Counted from the first letter of the stretch, positions 35,461-46,220 are shown. The stretch is DNA of 64,000 nucleotides from Rhizopus sp. PT2906 (GCA_025529335.1 JAMYHX010000091.1:47806-111805); one strand, 5' to 3'. Notes: generated from the sequence alone by a model not told the origin. Made by a program: numbers and translations.

Positions 35461-35952
35461 TATAAACAGAGAAAAAAAAAAAGTGTGTTTTTTTTTTCTT
35501 TTTTCTTTGTAAGAAAAAAAAATGTTTATTTAAAAGGTCTGAAATAATCATCCATCTGCGGATACTGAAAAGAAGACGTGACGTAGAGTCTTTGTTTCTT
35601 TCAAAGGAGACAAAGAGACACAAGCTACCTTGCAGGACATGACAGACTCTGTTTTCCATTCATTTCAAATCGACCAATAAATCATTGATTTTCTTTAAAG
35701 GAACCTTGTTTTCATTTATTTAAACACCCACACCATGCTGAGTTATTTGTGAGTTCAGTGCGTAACGGAGAGTGCTCCGACTCCTGAGCGAGTGCCAAGC
35801 AACATACTGAACTACGATTCCCAGAATTGAGACACAGATATAAATTAGTAAATGGGATATACATATATTCTCAAATATATACCGAAACAAAATGAAAAAG
35901 AGGAATAAAAAAAAAAAACAGATGTATCAATAAAGTTAGTATTTTCCTGTAA
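35461..35952. other. MMS2 upstream region, no gene
   Basis: This stretch contains poly-A/T runs and GC-poor sequence between the MMS2 start and a nuclease relic. No gene or RNA seen. Confidence 0.5.
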
Positions 35953-36790
35953 TCATTTTTTCAAATAGCTTTTCTTAAAACAAAAAGTGCAAGTTTGCGA
36001 CGTATTATATTCGCTTGTTATGCAAATCAAAGTGTAGAAGCTATGCTTGATAGGCTTCCAGTGTCCTCCATATATTTGGTAATCTTTTATGGACGTAATG
36101 TCTAAAACTTGAGGATGAATTGTTGACTGCTCGTTGAATAACTGCCGCTTCGAAACATGCTTAAGATATCTTTTCAACGGTTTCTTGAGAGAAGGCCAAG
36201 TATTTATTCTTTTCTGGTTGTTATTCAAGGTATTTGAGTGATTGAGGGAGTCTAAGGTGCCCTTGTTGCGAGAGTTCTTAATTGGCGTCGATGTTCTTTG
36301 CTGTTTGAAACGAATAAACCGCCCAATTTTCGAGCCTTTTCCACGACGTTTGTGAAGGTCGTTGTATAACATCTGTTGGTGCTAATGAACTCCAGTTCTT
36401 CAAAGAGTTCTGAAGCTGATTTTTGCTGCGTATCGAAGCTTATCGGCGTCTTTGTAGCGCTGCTGAGTGACTTGGAAGGCACCAAGTTGGTATTTTACAA
36501 AGGATCTGTTGATTGTTTGGGACGTCGTCCATTCATTATCTTCATAGTGAGGTAAGTTTCTGACGTAGCGTTTGAGCTTCTTTTCCATTGCAGACGCGGT
36601 AGTCTCCTTCAGGTCTGAAAGTATTGCTGCGGGGATTGCTGTGAGTACATCCTCTTTGTTCTCAGCTTCCTCCGTACGAAAACGAGTTGCAAACTGTTGG
36701 TAGAGCAGTTCCAATTGCTCGGATGATAAGTTAAATTCTGTATTTCCATTTCCATCGCGTATGATATTCTCCATAGCAATAACCCCGGTG
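35953..36790 (-). pseudogene. Fanzor/TnpB-like nuclease relic, family B
   Basis: On the minus strand three overlapping frames (36774-36400, 36485-36252, 36372-35953) continue one another through frameshifts near 36430 and 36360. The last one ends with YQIYGGHWKPIKHSF, then ITSEYNTSQTCTFCFKK. The EYNTSQTCxxC block is the RuvC-to-zinc-finger part of TnpB/Fanzor-like proteins. The same family, with nearly the same wording (GGKW, TNENMTS, MYCFSKLGHP), occurs in the relic near 59 kb. The N-terminal helical part is present, but a RuvC-I GxDxG motif was not found and the second Cys pair is lost. It is a decayed copy without intact function. Confidence 0.6.
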
Positions 36791-39700
36791 TGCGGCTTAG
36801 AAAAGGATAAAGAAACATGATATTTTGTTTTTATATTATTTTGAATAAATAAAGCGCGGTTCGAAGAGCTAATACCACATCTGGAATTGGTGTAGGAACG
36901 ACCAGCAATTGGAGTTACATATTTCCCCTCAGCTTTTCTATAGTGTTGTGTTCTGCAATAGAATCAAGAATGTAAATTCTCAATGACTTTGCCCAAAGCT
37001 TTGTTGATATTGTGTAATATCCGCCGTCATTCAAAATAAATTCATTCATAAAAGATTGGCCAACACTACAGGCACTACCTCTATTCATTACCTATCATTT
37101 AACCCAACAAAGCTTTTTAATCTGCAGAGTCAAACTAAACATGACTTGTTTCTTTTCAAGAACAAGAAGGGATAAAAAGAGATGTTGTTATTTCTTTATT
37201 TATTCTAATTTTATGTTATCAGTTGATCAACAAAGATGCAAGAACACGTGTAATTATGATGACATCGTATTTTGTATCAAGGAGTGAACTGGACAGCCTT
37301 AGATTAGGCAGAGAATTTGGTAGTGTAAAGTTGTATAGTGACAACATAGGTAGCGCCCCAAGGAAGCGCCCGTAGCATTAGCCTATTTTTGAGTGCATTT
37401 TCTGGTGCATGTGGTGTTCACCTAACATCAAACGTTTTGCCATCTGGATGCTCGTTGTTCGCAATTGTATACATCTTTCCATTGATATTTCCATCCATTT
37501 TGAGTAGTTTTAGTTTAATATTTGATATTTAAACTGTCTATTAGTTACGTAATATACCTGTCAAGAACTTACTATAGTATGTTTGATGTCGAGGTGATTA
37601 AGTAGTAGTTTGCTTGCTCCATAGGATCCTGGTCTGCACTGCAAAGAAATGGTGATTAAATTTTCAATGCTATCTAACAGTGATGATAATATGCCAAATG
37701 TATAAGGTTACAAATCAATGAAATGAGTTCACTTTAGTGTTATTTTAAAACCGTACCTGTCATAGCAAAACCTTAGGAACATTCGTTCTCCATCTAGTCA
37801 AAATCAGCGATGTCACTGTAAGACAAAAAGAGCTGACTAACAGGTAGCAAGTGATATAGATTCTTTTCAGAATGTAAAGTCGCATTTTTGTAGTTTTTAT
37901 AATACAATCTGTACGAAAAAGCGACAAGTCAGCCCGACATTTCTTTCTGGAAATGGCATACACTGCCGAGGGTCTTTCCGACTGCTTGAAGAGCATATAA
38001 TTGCAGGGACTTTCTATTAAGTCAAGACTAAAAAAGGATATTAGCAAATCGTCAATGTATTTCAGAAAACTCTTGAGCTTACAAGTAGCGAATGGTGACT
38101 TCCAGGGAAGATACGTTAGCATGAAGCACAACATCCAAGTTTTCAGGAGCATCGCATTGTTTTGATTTCTCCTCAACTTTCTTGTAGATGGTTGCACGAC
38201 AGAAAATTGCTCTAGTAGCTTTTTTTCTTATACAAATGTTGTTAAGCTTGTTCCTTCAAGATAAAATAGGATTTGAATACTTCTTAGTTCATCTGAATCT
38301 ATCCATTCATTCATAAGCTCATAAACAGAAGTTTGCGACATACCGACAATACCCATTTCTCCCACTTTAATAAACAGCACAAAAAAGTTGTTAGTAGTAG
38401 TTACTTTAGAATGGTGTATTCATATCACTTACTGGTCAGAACAACGCTCACTTGATACTCTTAGCACTTCTTCCAATATTAGTTGACTATTAGGGGTACG
38501 GTTGCTGCTGCTACTCTGATTATGGGAGCTGGGAACAAATTGGGTGCTCAACCCTCATCTTTAATAATACCTCATACTAAGCCCACAGTATTGGTTCACA
38601 GCAGTCATATTGATTTGTGATATGTCTCGAATATAGGAAGAAGTGATAAAGGAAGTGTAGGTTGATGAGTCTTTACACAATCTCTTTGTTATAAATGCGA
38701 AGGAAGGAAGAAAGCTCACTACTGCAATACCATCATTTTATATGCAAACAAGGTTATTACGTGACCAGGTAGAATTGAAAATGACGCGTCATGTAAGTAT
38801 AGAATATATTGTTGTCAGTATCTTCGTATCATTCTTAGAGTATAGGTTTGTAGTAACCTCATACGACAAGGTTAAATATTTATAGGGTAAATACGACATT
38901 GGTATAATTCACAAGATGGCTGATAACACTTATATCCCATATTTTTAAAGCTCAACCTCTTTTTGCCATGAATCTCTCTCTTCTCTCTGCTCATAGTACG
39001 ATTACAGAGACTTTTTCCACCTTGTCGCATTCTTATGTTTCCAAGTTAAAACTCGTTCATAACGGTTTGAAATTCAAATGAATTTTACTAACCCACATTT
39101 ACTTGATGATGTCATTATCTACGATGGTGCTCTGAAACCAATGGCACTAACAGAGCCTTGCAGTGCAAGATAAAGTGATGAAAAGGCCGAAAGTGACACC
39201 TTAAAGGCCTGCAAGAATGCTCTGACGGTAGCCTTCAGTATTGCAGCAAAAGCAGGGGAAACATTGTCCCTACTGGGCAATTGCACATGTGTACGCACCT
39301 GGCATGTCGGAAGAGTTAAAGTTTGTTTTTTCCACAATTGATAAAGGCTATTTCTTGGCGTAGCGCTCTGGTCGAAAATTGTCTATATACATATTGATAG
39401 CTTGGACGATTCATCACCGGATTATACCTATGTGACTACTTCAGACTGTAGCACATCTTAATGTAAGAATCTTGACTTACTATTATGGCTTATGGTTCTT
39501 AAATATCATGTTTCTCCAATGCAATGTCATAGCAGTACTTTTTTTTTTGCTTGTTCAAAGTGCTACTAAATATTATTGAGATCGATGAGCACTGTAAAGA
39601 TGAAGGTTCATCGTTTTCGTCTTTCAAGTATCCAACGCTTCATCCATTTTCTTTCCGCTGGTATATCCTAAGACTGGGAAGCGACGGACTTTTCCAAGAA

Positions 39701-40405
39701 ACTCCAACAATTGTTGAAGGTCTTTTTCTGATTCTTCTCGATCATTGACAAGCATGAGGCCTTGAAAATCTCGAACGCTGTTTTTTCAACTGCTTGAAGT
39801 CGTTCTGGGTCTTTACATTTGTAATTAACAACAACATGGACGTCTAAGTTGAATTTATTTAAGCTCAGCAATGAGGATCTTGTTGATCGCTTCAGATCTT
39901 GCCCAGTTGCCATTCCTTGATCTCAAGAGATTTACTAAACTCAAGAAGCTTCATTATTTGCTCTTGGATAAGATCAATGTTATTCTTGAAACCTTAATAG
40001 CATAACACATGGTCATAGAAAGGATTAAGGACATATCGCTGAAAATAAAGCGTGGTTTGGACAGCTTCGGAAGGACTGTCAATGTTACACCCATCCAAGA
40101 TCAGACCGGCTGCTCTCCGAAAGAGCCCACCAGTGCCACAACCAAAAAAAAAAAATCATAAATAGACCTTTTTACATTTACGTATAAATTGTATTATAAA
40201 AATTGCAAAAATACGATTCTACTTTCTGAAAAGACTGTATTAGGGAGTTCATCATCATGTTAGTAAAGCAAGACACATTAGCCTCTTCGTGTTTCCGTTG
40301 TACTAATTGAGTCATATGAAGTTTTGTCCCGGCCCTGCGATGAGTCAAATAATAAAAAAAAAAAAAACGGAAATTAAAAAACGTGGCTCGTGCAGCTGGG
40401 AACAC
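36791..40405. other. 3.6-kb gene-poor relic region
   Basis: No intact gene. Open minus-strand frames at 37760-38197, 39119-39337 and 39668-39913 have partly protein-like composition (for example NYKCKDPERLQAVEKTAFEIF) but no recognisable domain, and probably are remnants of transposable elements or lost genes. A long poly-A run is at about 40143-40155. No tRNA was seen. Confidence 0.45.
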
Positions 40406-40418
40406 TATATATATAAAG
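40406..40418 (+). promoter_or_regulatory. TATA-like element of the monooxygenase gene
   Basis: A TATATATATAAAG sequence lies 58 bp before the ATG at 40476, a fitting distance for a short leader. A T-run precedes the start codon. Confidence 0.5.
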
Positions 40419-40475
40419 CTGCTCATTATTGTCGCTTCATTCTCCCACACATTTTTTTTTATTACAACAAGCACA

Positions 40476-41780
40476 ATGTTCAGAGCAAACGACGACAATA
40501 AGCCCTTTAAGGTACTGATCGTTGGTGGTGGCCTTGCAGGTCTTACTTTAGCCAACGGTTTAAAAAACAAGGGTATTTCCTGTGAAGTGTATGAACGCGA
40601 CGTCGATCCGGATTCCCGTACTCAAGGATGGTCTCTCTCGATGCATATGGCTCTTCAAACTCTGCATAATTGCATTCCCAAACATCGATTTGAGTATTTT
40701 GGCAGAGAAGTTGGAGTTAATCACGAAAAGAATGAAGGAGGAATGACCTTTACAAACTTTAATGGTCTGACTGGTGAAATCGAGACGTCACTCACAGCCC
40801 CTCCTTATAAAGTCTATCGTGTGAATCGAAAGCGTTTTAGAAAATGGCTTTTGCAAGATGTACAAGATTTGGTGCACTGGAACAAGAAAGTAAGTCGTTA
40901 TGAAGAGCATGCAGATGGCATAAAAGTCTATTTCGCGGATGGAACATACGCCGAAGGTGATCTACTCGTGGCTACAGATGGTAGCATGTCAACTGTGGCT
41001 CGTCAATTACTTGGTGAAGAAAAGTTTCAAAGTATGACTCGTATTCATAATGTACGTGGTTATGGCTGTAGTCGTTGGATATCAGAAGAAGAATGGAATG
41101 CGCTTGCACCGGAAGGCACCATATCTGGAATCATACATGGGCGTATGCCTGCAGATGCTCCGGATGATGGATTCTCCAAGCCAGCCCTCATCTTTTACAG
41201 CTTAAACAAGGTTGATCGTAGCCGAGGTAACACGCCATACGATGTTCTTTGGTTCCTTAGTAGATATATCGAGAACCCATCTTCTCCTACGCCAGATGTA
41301 TCGAACAATACTGAAATCATGAAGATGCTCAAATCCTGCGCCACTAATGCATTTCCTGGTGTACCTGCACATCAACAATTCATCGTAAACACACCTGATG
41401 ATGCTCCACTTGTCGGTATCACCATACGCGAACGGATACCTGTCTATGATGCATATATGGCCAATGCCCAACGTGTCGTGTTGGCAGGCGATGCTGCTCA
41501 TCCCATGTCCATGTTCCGAGGAGAAGGCGGTAATCACGCTATTTTAGATGTCGGTGTCTTGATTAATGAAATCAATAATGTCGTATCCAACTCAAAGCCG
41601 CTGAAAGAAGCCATCTCCGATTACTACAAAGAAATCATTCCACGCACTGAGCAAGCAGTAGAGGCATCCTCTAGAGCAGCCACAATAATGCATACTAACC
41701 CTGAAGCTATTCGTCAAATGATGGAAGAAAGAACTGCTCTCGTAAGAAAGGCATTAGAAGAAGAAGAAGCCCGTGCATAA
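40476..41780 (+). CDS. FAD-dependent monooxygenase (group A flavoprotein)
   Basis: The 434-residue protein is a salicylate/p-hydroxybenzoate hydroxylase-type enzyme: FAD and NAD(P)H drive hydroxylation of an aromatic or polyketide-like substrate. Motifs: Rossmann GGGLAG (about residues 17-22) with YERD after the second strand; the DG motif VATDGSMST near 162-172; and the GD motif VLAGDAAHPM near 333-343. The start is chosen at MFRAND, 58 bp after a TATA box; an upstream GTG frame continues but lacks support. The gene has no intron, unlike almost all others here, and lies beside relic sequence, which may point to transfer or recent duplication. The substrate cannot be read from sequence. It converges with the PEBP gene. 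Confidence 0.85.
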   Translation: MFRANDDNKPFKVLIVGGGLAGLTLANGLKNKGISCEVYERDVDPDSRTQGWSLSMHMALQTLHNCIPKHRFEYFGREVGVNHEKNEGGMTFTNFNGLTGEIETSLTAPPYKVYRVNRKRFRKWLLQDVQDLVHWNKKVSRYEEHADGIKVYFADGTYAEGDLLVATDGSMSTVARQLLGEEKFQSMTRIHNVRGYGCSRWISEEEWNALAPEGTISGIIHGRMPADAPDDGFSKPALIFYSLNKVDRSRGNTPYDVLWFLSRYIENPSSPTPDVSNNTEIMKMLKSCATNAFPGVPAHQQFIVNTPDDAPLVGITIRERIPVYDAYMANAQRVVLAGDAAHPMSMFRGEGGNHAILDVGVLINEINNVVSNSKPLKEAISDYYKEIIPRTEQAVEASSRAATIMHTNPEAIRQMMEERTALVRKALEEEEARA

Positions 41781-42044
41781 AAGATATAAGCATAACACTG
41801 TAAATTTTATATAATCATTTAAATCTAAATAAACATAAGTCCTTATATCATCTTTTTTTTCATTTTTTACCTTTTTACACTCTTACTGTATTCTTTTGTA
41901 TACATATCCCTTAGAACGAGCGTATGATTTTCTTTTTCTTTCTTCTTAAGTAAGCCCTATAGATAATCAAAGTGAGGAAATAGAGATTTCAAAGATTGTG
42001 GGATATAGGATTGCATCCTATTGTAAGCCAAATCAGACTTTTAT

Positions 42045-42759
42045 TTAGTTGTCATCATTTCTTGAAACAAAAAAGTTAACCGAGACTAACTCAAGGCCGT
42101 TTTGCTGGACAAACGACTTGTAATCGAAACAGCTGGCGTCTTGAGATAAAGCATTAAAGTTTGAGTTGGTAGATGGTTGCTTGTAAAGCAAGAAGATGTA
42201 GCGATGATCGCCAGTCTTTGGTGGTGGAGCAGGACCCATGTAAGATGTCAACTGGTTTGCAGCCATAAAATCAGCAGAGCCTGCATGATTATGTATTTAT
42301 ACACTGCTATCGAAATGCATATATACAAACGCATACCTGGAATATTCACTACAACCCAGTGACGGTAAGGTCCCCATTTGGGATCTTGCTTTGACGGAGC
42401 ATCAGGATCAATCTATAGAAAAGAGGAAATAAGACACACACGATCACTGACAAACCCCCAGGTAACCATTACCAATAAAAGAGTATATTGAGCGTCTGAA
42501 TCAGGAGCAACAAAACTGATATTTGGCGTTTCAGCAGAATCAGAAGGCTTGATGAAATTTCCTAAAGCTACATCTTCTCCTTTTGGATATTTGATACTCA
42601 ATAAGGTCGAAGGGGAAAATCCTTCAGGGACGACTAGAATGGCAGAGAGCAGTAGTTAGGCGACTTATCATGTTGTTAAAATCCTCACTTACTATTTGGT
42701 GATATCTCTGCTTTTTTCAAAGCATTTGCAATATTCATATCAGCTGTTATAAGAACCAT
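42045..42759 (-). CDS. PEBP-family (phosphatidylethanolamine-binding) protein
   Basis: PEBP proteins bind phospholipid head groups or act as protease/kinase inhibitors (yeast TFS1 inhibits carboxypeptidase Y). Exons on the minus strand: 42759-42693, 42633-42473, 42412-42337, 42280-42045; 179 residues. The ligand-site motif DPDAPS and the following KWGPYRHWVV block are intact, as is GDHRYIFLLY. No signal peptide, so cytosolic. The partner or ligand cannot be told from the sequence. Exon 1 alone supplies the N-terminal helix (MVLITADMNIANALKKAEIS). Confidence 0.9.
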
Positions 42760-43138
42760 CTTTATTTATGCTTATAAAAAAGAAGTAAAAGAGAAAAAAA
42801 AAAAAAAGAGAGAAAAGGAAACTTTATGACATACAGCTTGTATCATATTCAGCATGTTTGTAGCACTGTGACAGCCTTTTAAGTTATGCTCAGCATTTAT
42901 GCTAAATGCGAGACTGAGATTGTAAAACTTCTCTTTAGTAGTTACTATGTACTTTTAAAACAACGATAAAAAAAAAAAAAGACTACAAGTCGACGAAGCT
43001 CTTGAGCTTGTTTACGCTAGTAACATTAAAGCAAAGTAAGACTGAATATATAAAGAATGGATTGGCTGTAATAACTATAAAGTAATCTCACATAAAGATT
43101 AATAGGAAGGAATAAATACGACAAGTTTTTTCAGCAAG
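42760..43138. other. PEBP upstream region, no gene
   Basis: AT-rich sequence with several A-runs lies between the PEBP start and the left direct repeat. Nothing else recognised. Confidence 0.5.
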
Positions 43139-43341
43139 AACTTAGTCTCGCCAAGCATAGAACGCGATTGCTGTACTGCCTATGGTGAAGCCATACTCTA
43201 TGCCTATAACGATCGTTGAGGTCGGCTTACCAGCGTCAGATAGAGAATCTACCACGTAATGAATAGCAGATATGCAACCAAGTTTCTTGGAGACACTCTA
43301 TTCGATAAGCTCGCTGAAAACACCCCATAAAAACCCTGCTT
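43139..43341 (+). repeat. left ~200-bp imperfect direct repeat (copy A)
   Basis: This 203-bp segment is a diverged copy of 45903-46127 in the same orientation. I count about 13 substitutions by eye and one 21-nt gap here. It ends exactly where the left inverted repeat begins. Relative to the right copy, the reading frame is broken (early stop after the gap). Confidence 0.85.
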
Positions 43342-43507
43342 GGTCTAAGGTTACTGACTCTATTGAGTTCAAGAGTCTATTCAAGTTTTTTTTTTTTTTT
43401 CCCTCCATGATGCTAGAACAGGTCTTCGTCCTGTGGAGGATGGATCCAAGCTATGTTGAATGGCTTTGATGAACGAAGGTTCCAGCTCTTCTTTATGAAC
43501 TATTTAA
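43342..43507 (+). repeat. left 166-bp terminal inverted repeat
   Basis: It begins GGTCTAAGGTTACTGACTC and ends at TATTTAA. Reverse complement of 45737-45902 without a mismatch by eye, including a 15-T run. Confidence 0.92.
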
Positions 43508-43867
43508 ACAAAAAAATAAATAAAAGTACGATATTTGTTTTCTTTTTCACATTTGCCTTTTCGCGATAATTCAAGCCATCATGGAATGACGATACCAACT
43601 GCTCTGATGTGATATTTGAGCGTTCAGAGCTTTGCCCCCTATAGCGAACCAAATATCTGAGCATTATTGGCTTACTACAGCCAGAAAAGAAAACATTGGG
43701 TCAGCATTCTGATGGCACATAATCCGTGTAAGAGTTGTTTAAGATCACACTACTTAAAGAGTTGGTGAAAGCTGAAAGAAGCCATTTGACAACAAATGCC
43801 ATGCTTTTATTGACAAGTCTAATACTAAGTGCATTATGAGTCAAAGCGCTAACAAATTAAATTATTC

Positions 43868-45580
43868 TTATAAATCACGTTCCATTTCATTATCTTTCGG
43901 ATCTATGTCGACGAAGACTTTGATCAAAGGGTTCTCGTTTATTGTATCAGTCCATTTCTTGGTTGTTCTATTTTCGCGTTGTATGTCCACCAAGTATATC
44001 GCTTTATCTGACAAACGATCATCAATTACTAATAGCGCCTTTCTACCAAATATATCTGTTAAACCACTGTAATGACTTTGAGAAGACCAAACATTCGAAG
44101 GTGCAGTATCAAAGGAATCGAATAGCATATCCACTCTACTTTCAACTTCATCCATAGAGGAGCAAATAATTGTAACGTTTACATGTCGTACTGACGGCAA
44201 GAGACGCAAGTAACCAGCAAGTGCTCCGCTTTCTATAGCACGCACTCTCAGTGTAAGAGTATCTAGTGTCGAATTCAAAGGCACATTTGCATCTATTGCA
44301 GCTTGTGATGGCGGCTGGAAAGGCTCAAATGTCCAGTAGTGGAAAGCCTTCATTTGCGCGCAGGTAGTGAGAATATCTTCAATCCATGCGGTGCGGTCTC
44401 CAGAGTTTGATTCGAAATCCAAGATGAACCTTGAGACATTATGTTGGTGTCTCTTAAGTATCTGTAAGAACTTTTTTTTATTCTTCGGCTTGTCACTGAA
44501 ATATACCCATGCTGTTTTTTCTATACTTGTCTGTTTCAAGTAAAAGTCTACAAAGAAAGTCAACGGAATACTAAAACGAATGTGTGCGTTGGGTGTGTGC
44601 TTTAGGTACGCTTCAAGCAAAGAAAATGACCCCGTTGCATCAATTTCATATGTTTGCATTGAGTTTAGATATGCTATAAACCTATCGCCGATATTATCGA
44701 AATAGTCTTCCAGTTGATATGCAAGACTGGGGCAGTTGCGAGATCTCAATATCAGATTCTGGAGGTTGGGAAACTTGTGCATGATGTATTCAACAATGTA
44801 TAGATGACTGATATAACACATGCGTAAAGTTTTGATATTTCTATGTGGCTGTGTAGACAATATTTCAAGAGTGGTTGGTATTCTGCTTTCCGCATCCTCA
44901 TAAGACGACCTTGAGTTTACGCTTAAAGATGTCAGGCTAGGACAAAGCTGGATTATTTCATCATAATCTATGAGTGACCAAAAGGCTTTCATGTTGTCGA
45001 TAGTCAAGTGTGTTAAGTTGCTAAACTCTGATAATCGCTGACAGAGTTCTTTCATTATTGGTGTAGAAGGATGCTCTGGCGGTAAGTAAGCATGAGTGAG
45101 CGAATGGCGAAGAAGCGAAAGTGTGTTGTAACAGTCAAAGTAATCACGGTATCCAGTTGATAAAAAAGGATTAGTAAGCTCCTTTATATGAGGCCAGTGC
45201 TTTGATGCGGCCGTAGCGAGAGCACACCAGAAATCATAGTTCCTAATGGCGCCCTTAACGCGTTCTACATTTGGACAAGCTTCAACAAGCTCATTGATGT
45301 ACAGCTTTGCTGCTTCATATTTTCGATATCTTGTGCCAATGAATATGGTTCGAGTAAATTGTCCTGCGCTGCTATTTTTCATACAGTGTAAAAATCTTTC
45401 CATGACAGTATCGTCGTATAAATCTACTGAGCTATACAGCCATGTTTTTGCAACTTGGTTCCACCCCTTACAGACAAGCTGATATTGCACCATCCAGCTT
45501 TTCTTGTATTCGGCACTCTTCTGAACATATGCAAAAATCTGCTGTAATATTTCACCAGGTATCTCATTGAAGCCTGGCAT
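43868..45580 (-). CDS. F-box protein with LRR-like C-terminus
   Basis: F-box proteins recruit substrates to SCF ubiquitin ligases through Skp1. The 570-residue protein has an N-terminal F-box (FNEIPGEILQQIFAYV with LVCKGWNQVA) and a long region of irregular Leu-rich repeats (for example CPSLTSLSV, FPNLQNLIL). Start: the first ATG is at 45580 (MPGFNEIP); the frame extends upstream only from a TTG. There is no intron. The gene lies exactly between two perfect 166-bp inverted repeats. A broken relative is at 20835-22324. Mucorales carry large families of such genes; the substrate is unknown. The intact frame suggests that it is, or recently was, under selection. Confidence 0.85.
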   Translation of the reverse strand: MPGFNEIPGEILQQIFAYVQKSAEYKKSWMVQYQLVCKGWNQVAKTWLYSSVDLYDDTVMERFLHCMKNSSAGQFTRTIFIGTRYRKYEAAKLYINELVEACPNVERVKGAIRNYDFWCALATAASKHWPHIKELTNPFLSTGYRDYFDCYNTLSLLRHSLTHAYLPPEHPSTPIMKELCQRLSEFSNLTHLTIDNMKAFWSLIDYDEIIQLCPSLTSLSVNSRSSYEDAESRIPTTLEILSTQPHRNIKTLRMCYISHLYIVEYIMHKFPNLQNLILRSRNCPSLAYQLEDYFDNIGDRFIAYLNSMQTYEIDATGSFSLLEAYLKHTPNAHIRFSIPLTFFVDFYLKQTSIEKTAWVYFSDKPKNKKKFLQILKRHQHNVSRFILDFESNSGDRTAWIEDILTTCAQMKAFHYWTFEPFQPPSQAAIDANVPLNSTLDTLTLRVRAIESGALAGYLRLLPSVRHVNVTIICSSMDEVESRVDMLFDSFDTAPSNVWSSQSHYSGLTDIFGRKALLVIDDRLSDKAIYLVDIQRENRTTKKWTDTINENPLIKVFVDIDPKDNEMERDL

Positions 45581-45736
45581 TTTTGAGATAAAGTATCCAC
45601 AAGAACAGTCAACTGCCAAGTAAGGAATAAGGCAAAAGAAAAGCGCAGGATATGCTGCGCACAATATATCTTGCAGTGTGGCTGCGATATTTGTCTGAAA
45701 AAGGAAAGACTTAAGCTGTTGGTTTACTCTTTTCGC

Positions 45737-45902
45737 TTAAATAGTTCATAAAGAAGAGCTGGAACCTTCGTTCATCAAAGCCATTCAACATAGCTTGGAT
45801 CCATCCTCCACAGGACGAAGACCTGTTCTAGCATCATGGAGGGAAAAAAAAAAAAAAACTTGAATAGACTCTTGAACTCAATAGAGTCAGTAACCTTAGA
45901 CC
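45737..45902 (-). repeat. right 166-bp terminal inverted repeat
   Basis: Exact reverse complement of the left repeat at 43342-43507. It lies 157 bp upstream of the F-box start codon, so it probably includes the promoter or leader of that gene. Confidence 0.92.
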
Positions 45903-46127
45903 AACTTAGTCTCGCCAAGCATAGAACGCGATTGCTGTACTGCCTATGGTGAAGCCATACTCTATGTCTATAACGATCGTTGAGGTCGGCTTACCAGCCT
46001 CAGATGGAGAATCTACCACATAATGAATAGCAGATATGCAACCAAGCCTCTTGGAGGTACTCTATTTGACACTAGGGATATTGTTCGCGACAAGCTCGCT
46101 GAAAACATCCCAGAAAAACCCTACTTG
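45903..46127 (+). repeat. right direct repeat (copy A')
   Basis: The right copy begins at the outer border of the right inverted repeat and extends 225 bp before similarity to copy A stops. It keeps an open reading frame that continues to 46220. Confidence 0.85.
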
Positions 46128-46220
46128 TTTGTCCGTGCGACAGTACTGAAAAGTATCTCACACGTTAACGAGAAGATCGTTGGCCGTGTTAGAAACATGT
46201 GTAAAGATTTCTATTTTTAA
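46023..46220 (+). other. 65-codon open frame in repeat A', origin unknown
   Basis: The frame starts with an ATG, reads GGTLFDTRDIVRDKLAENIP, and has balanced, protein-like composition. The left copy of the repeat carries the same frame in broken form. It may be a fragment of a lost gene into which the repeat unit was inserted. No domain recognised. Confidence 0.35.

Larger units (their letters stand above)
43342..45902. mobile_element. F-box gene unit bounded by 166-bp perfect TIRs
   Basis: The unit is 2561 bp. Its ends are perfect 166-bp inverted repeats, one at 43342-43507 and one at 45737-45902, each including a 15-nt homopolymer of equal length. Inside is an intact F-box gene. Long TIRs around a non-transposase gene recall Pack-MULE-type elements, and a MULE relic lies about 1 kb away, but no transposase lies inside and I see no 8-10 bp target duplication at the borders. 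Alternatives are a fold-back element or an inverted duplication made by repair. The TIR identity points to recent formation or gene conversion. Confidence 0.6.

Noticed and set aside
37760..38197. 145-codon minus-strand frame as a real gene
   Set aside because: No ATG-proximal promoter features, odd composition and no domain; it lies in a region of decayed elements, so it was left as relic sequence.
41202..41537. 111-codon antisense frame
   Set aside because: It lies fully inside the FAD monooxygenase gene, whose sense frame carries all cofactor motifs.
45580..45664. Upstream extension of the F-box frame to 45664
   Set aside because: It begins at a TTG; the first ATG is at 45580 directly before the F-box, and the extension reads like non-coding sequence.
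43333..45911. Standard 8-10 bp target-site duplication next to the 166-bp TIRs
   Set aside because: The bases directly outside the two TIRs do not match as a short direct repeat; only the long A/A' repeat is seen.
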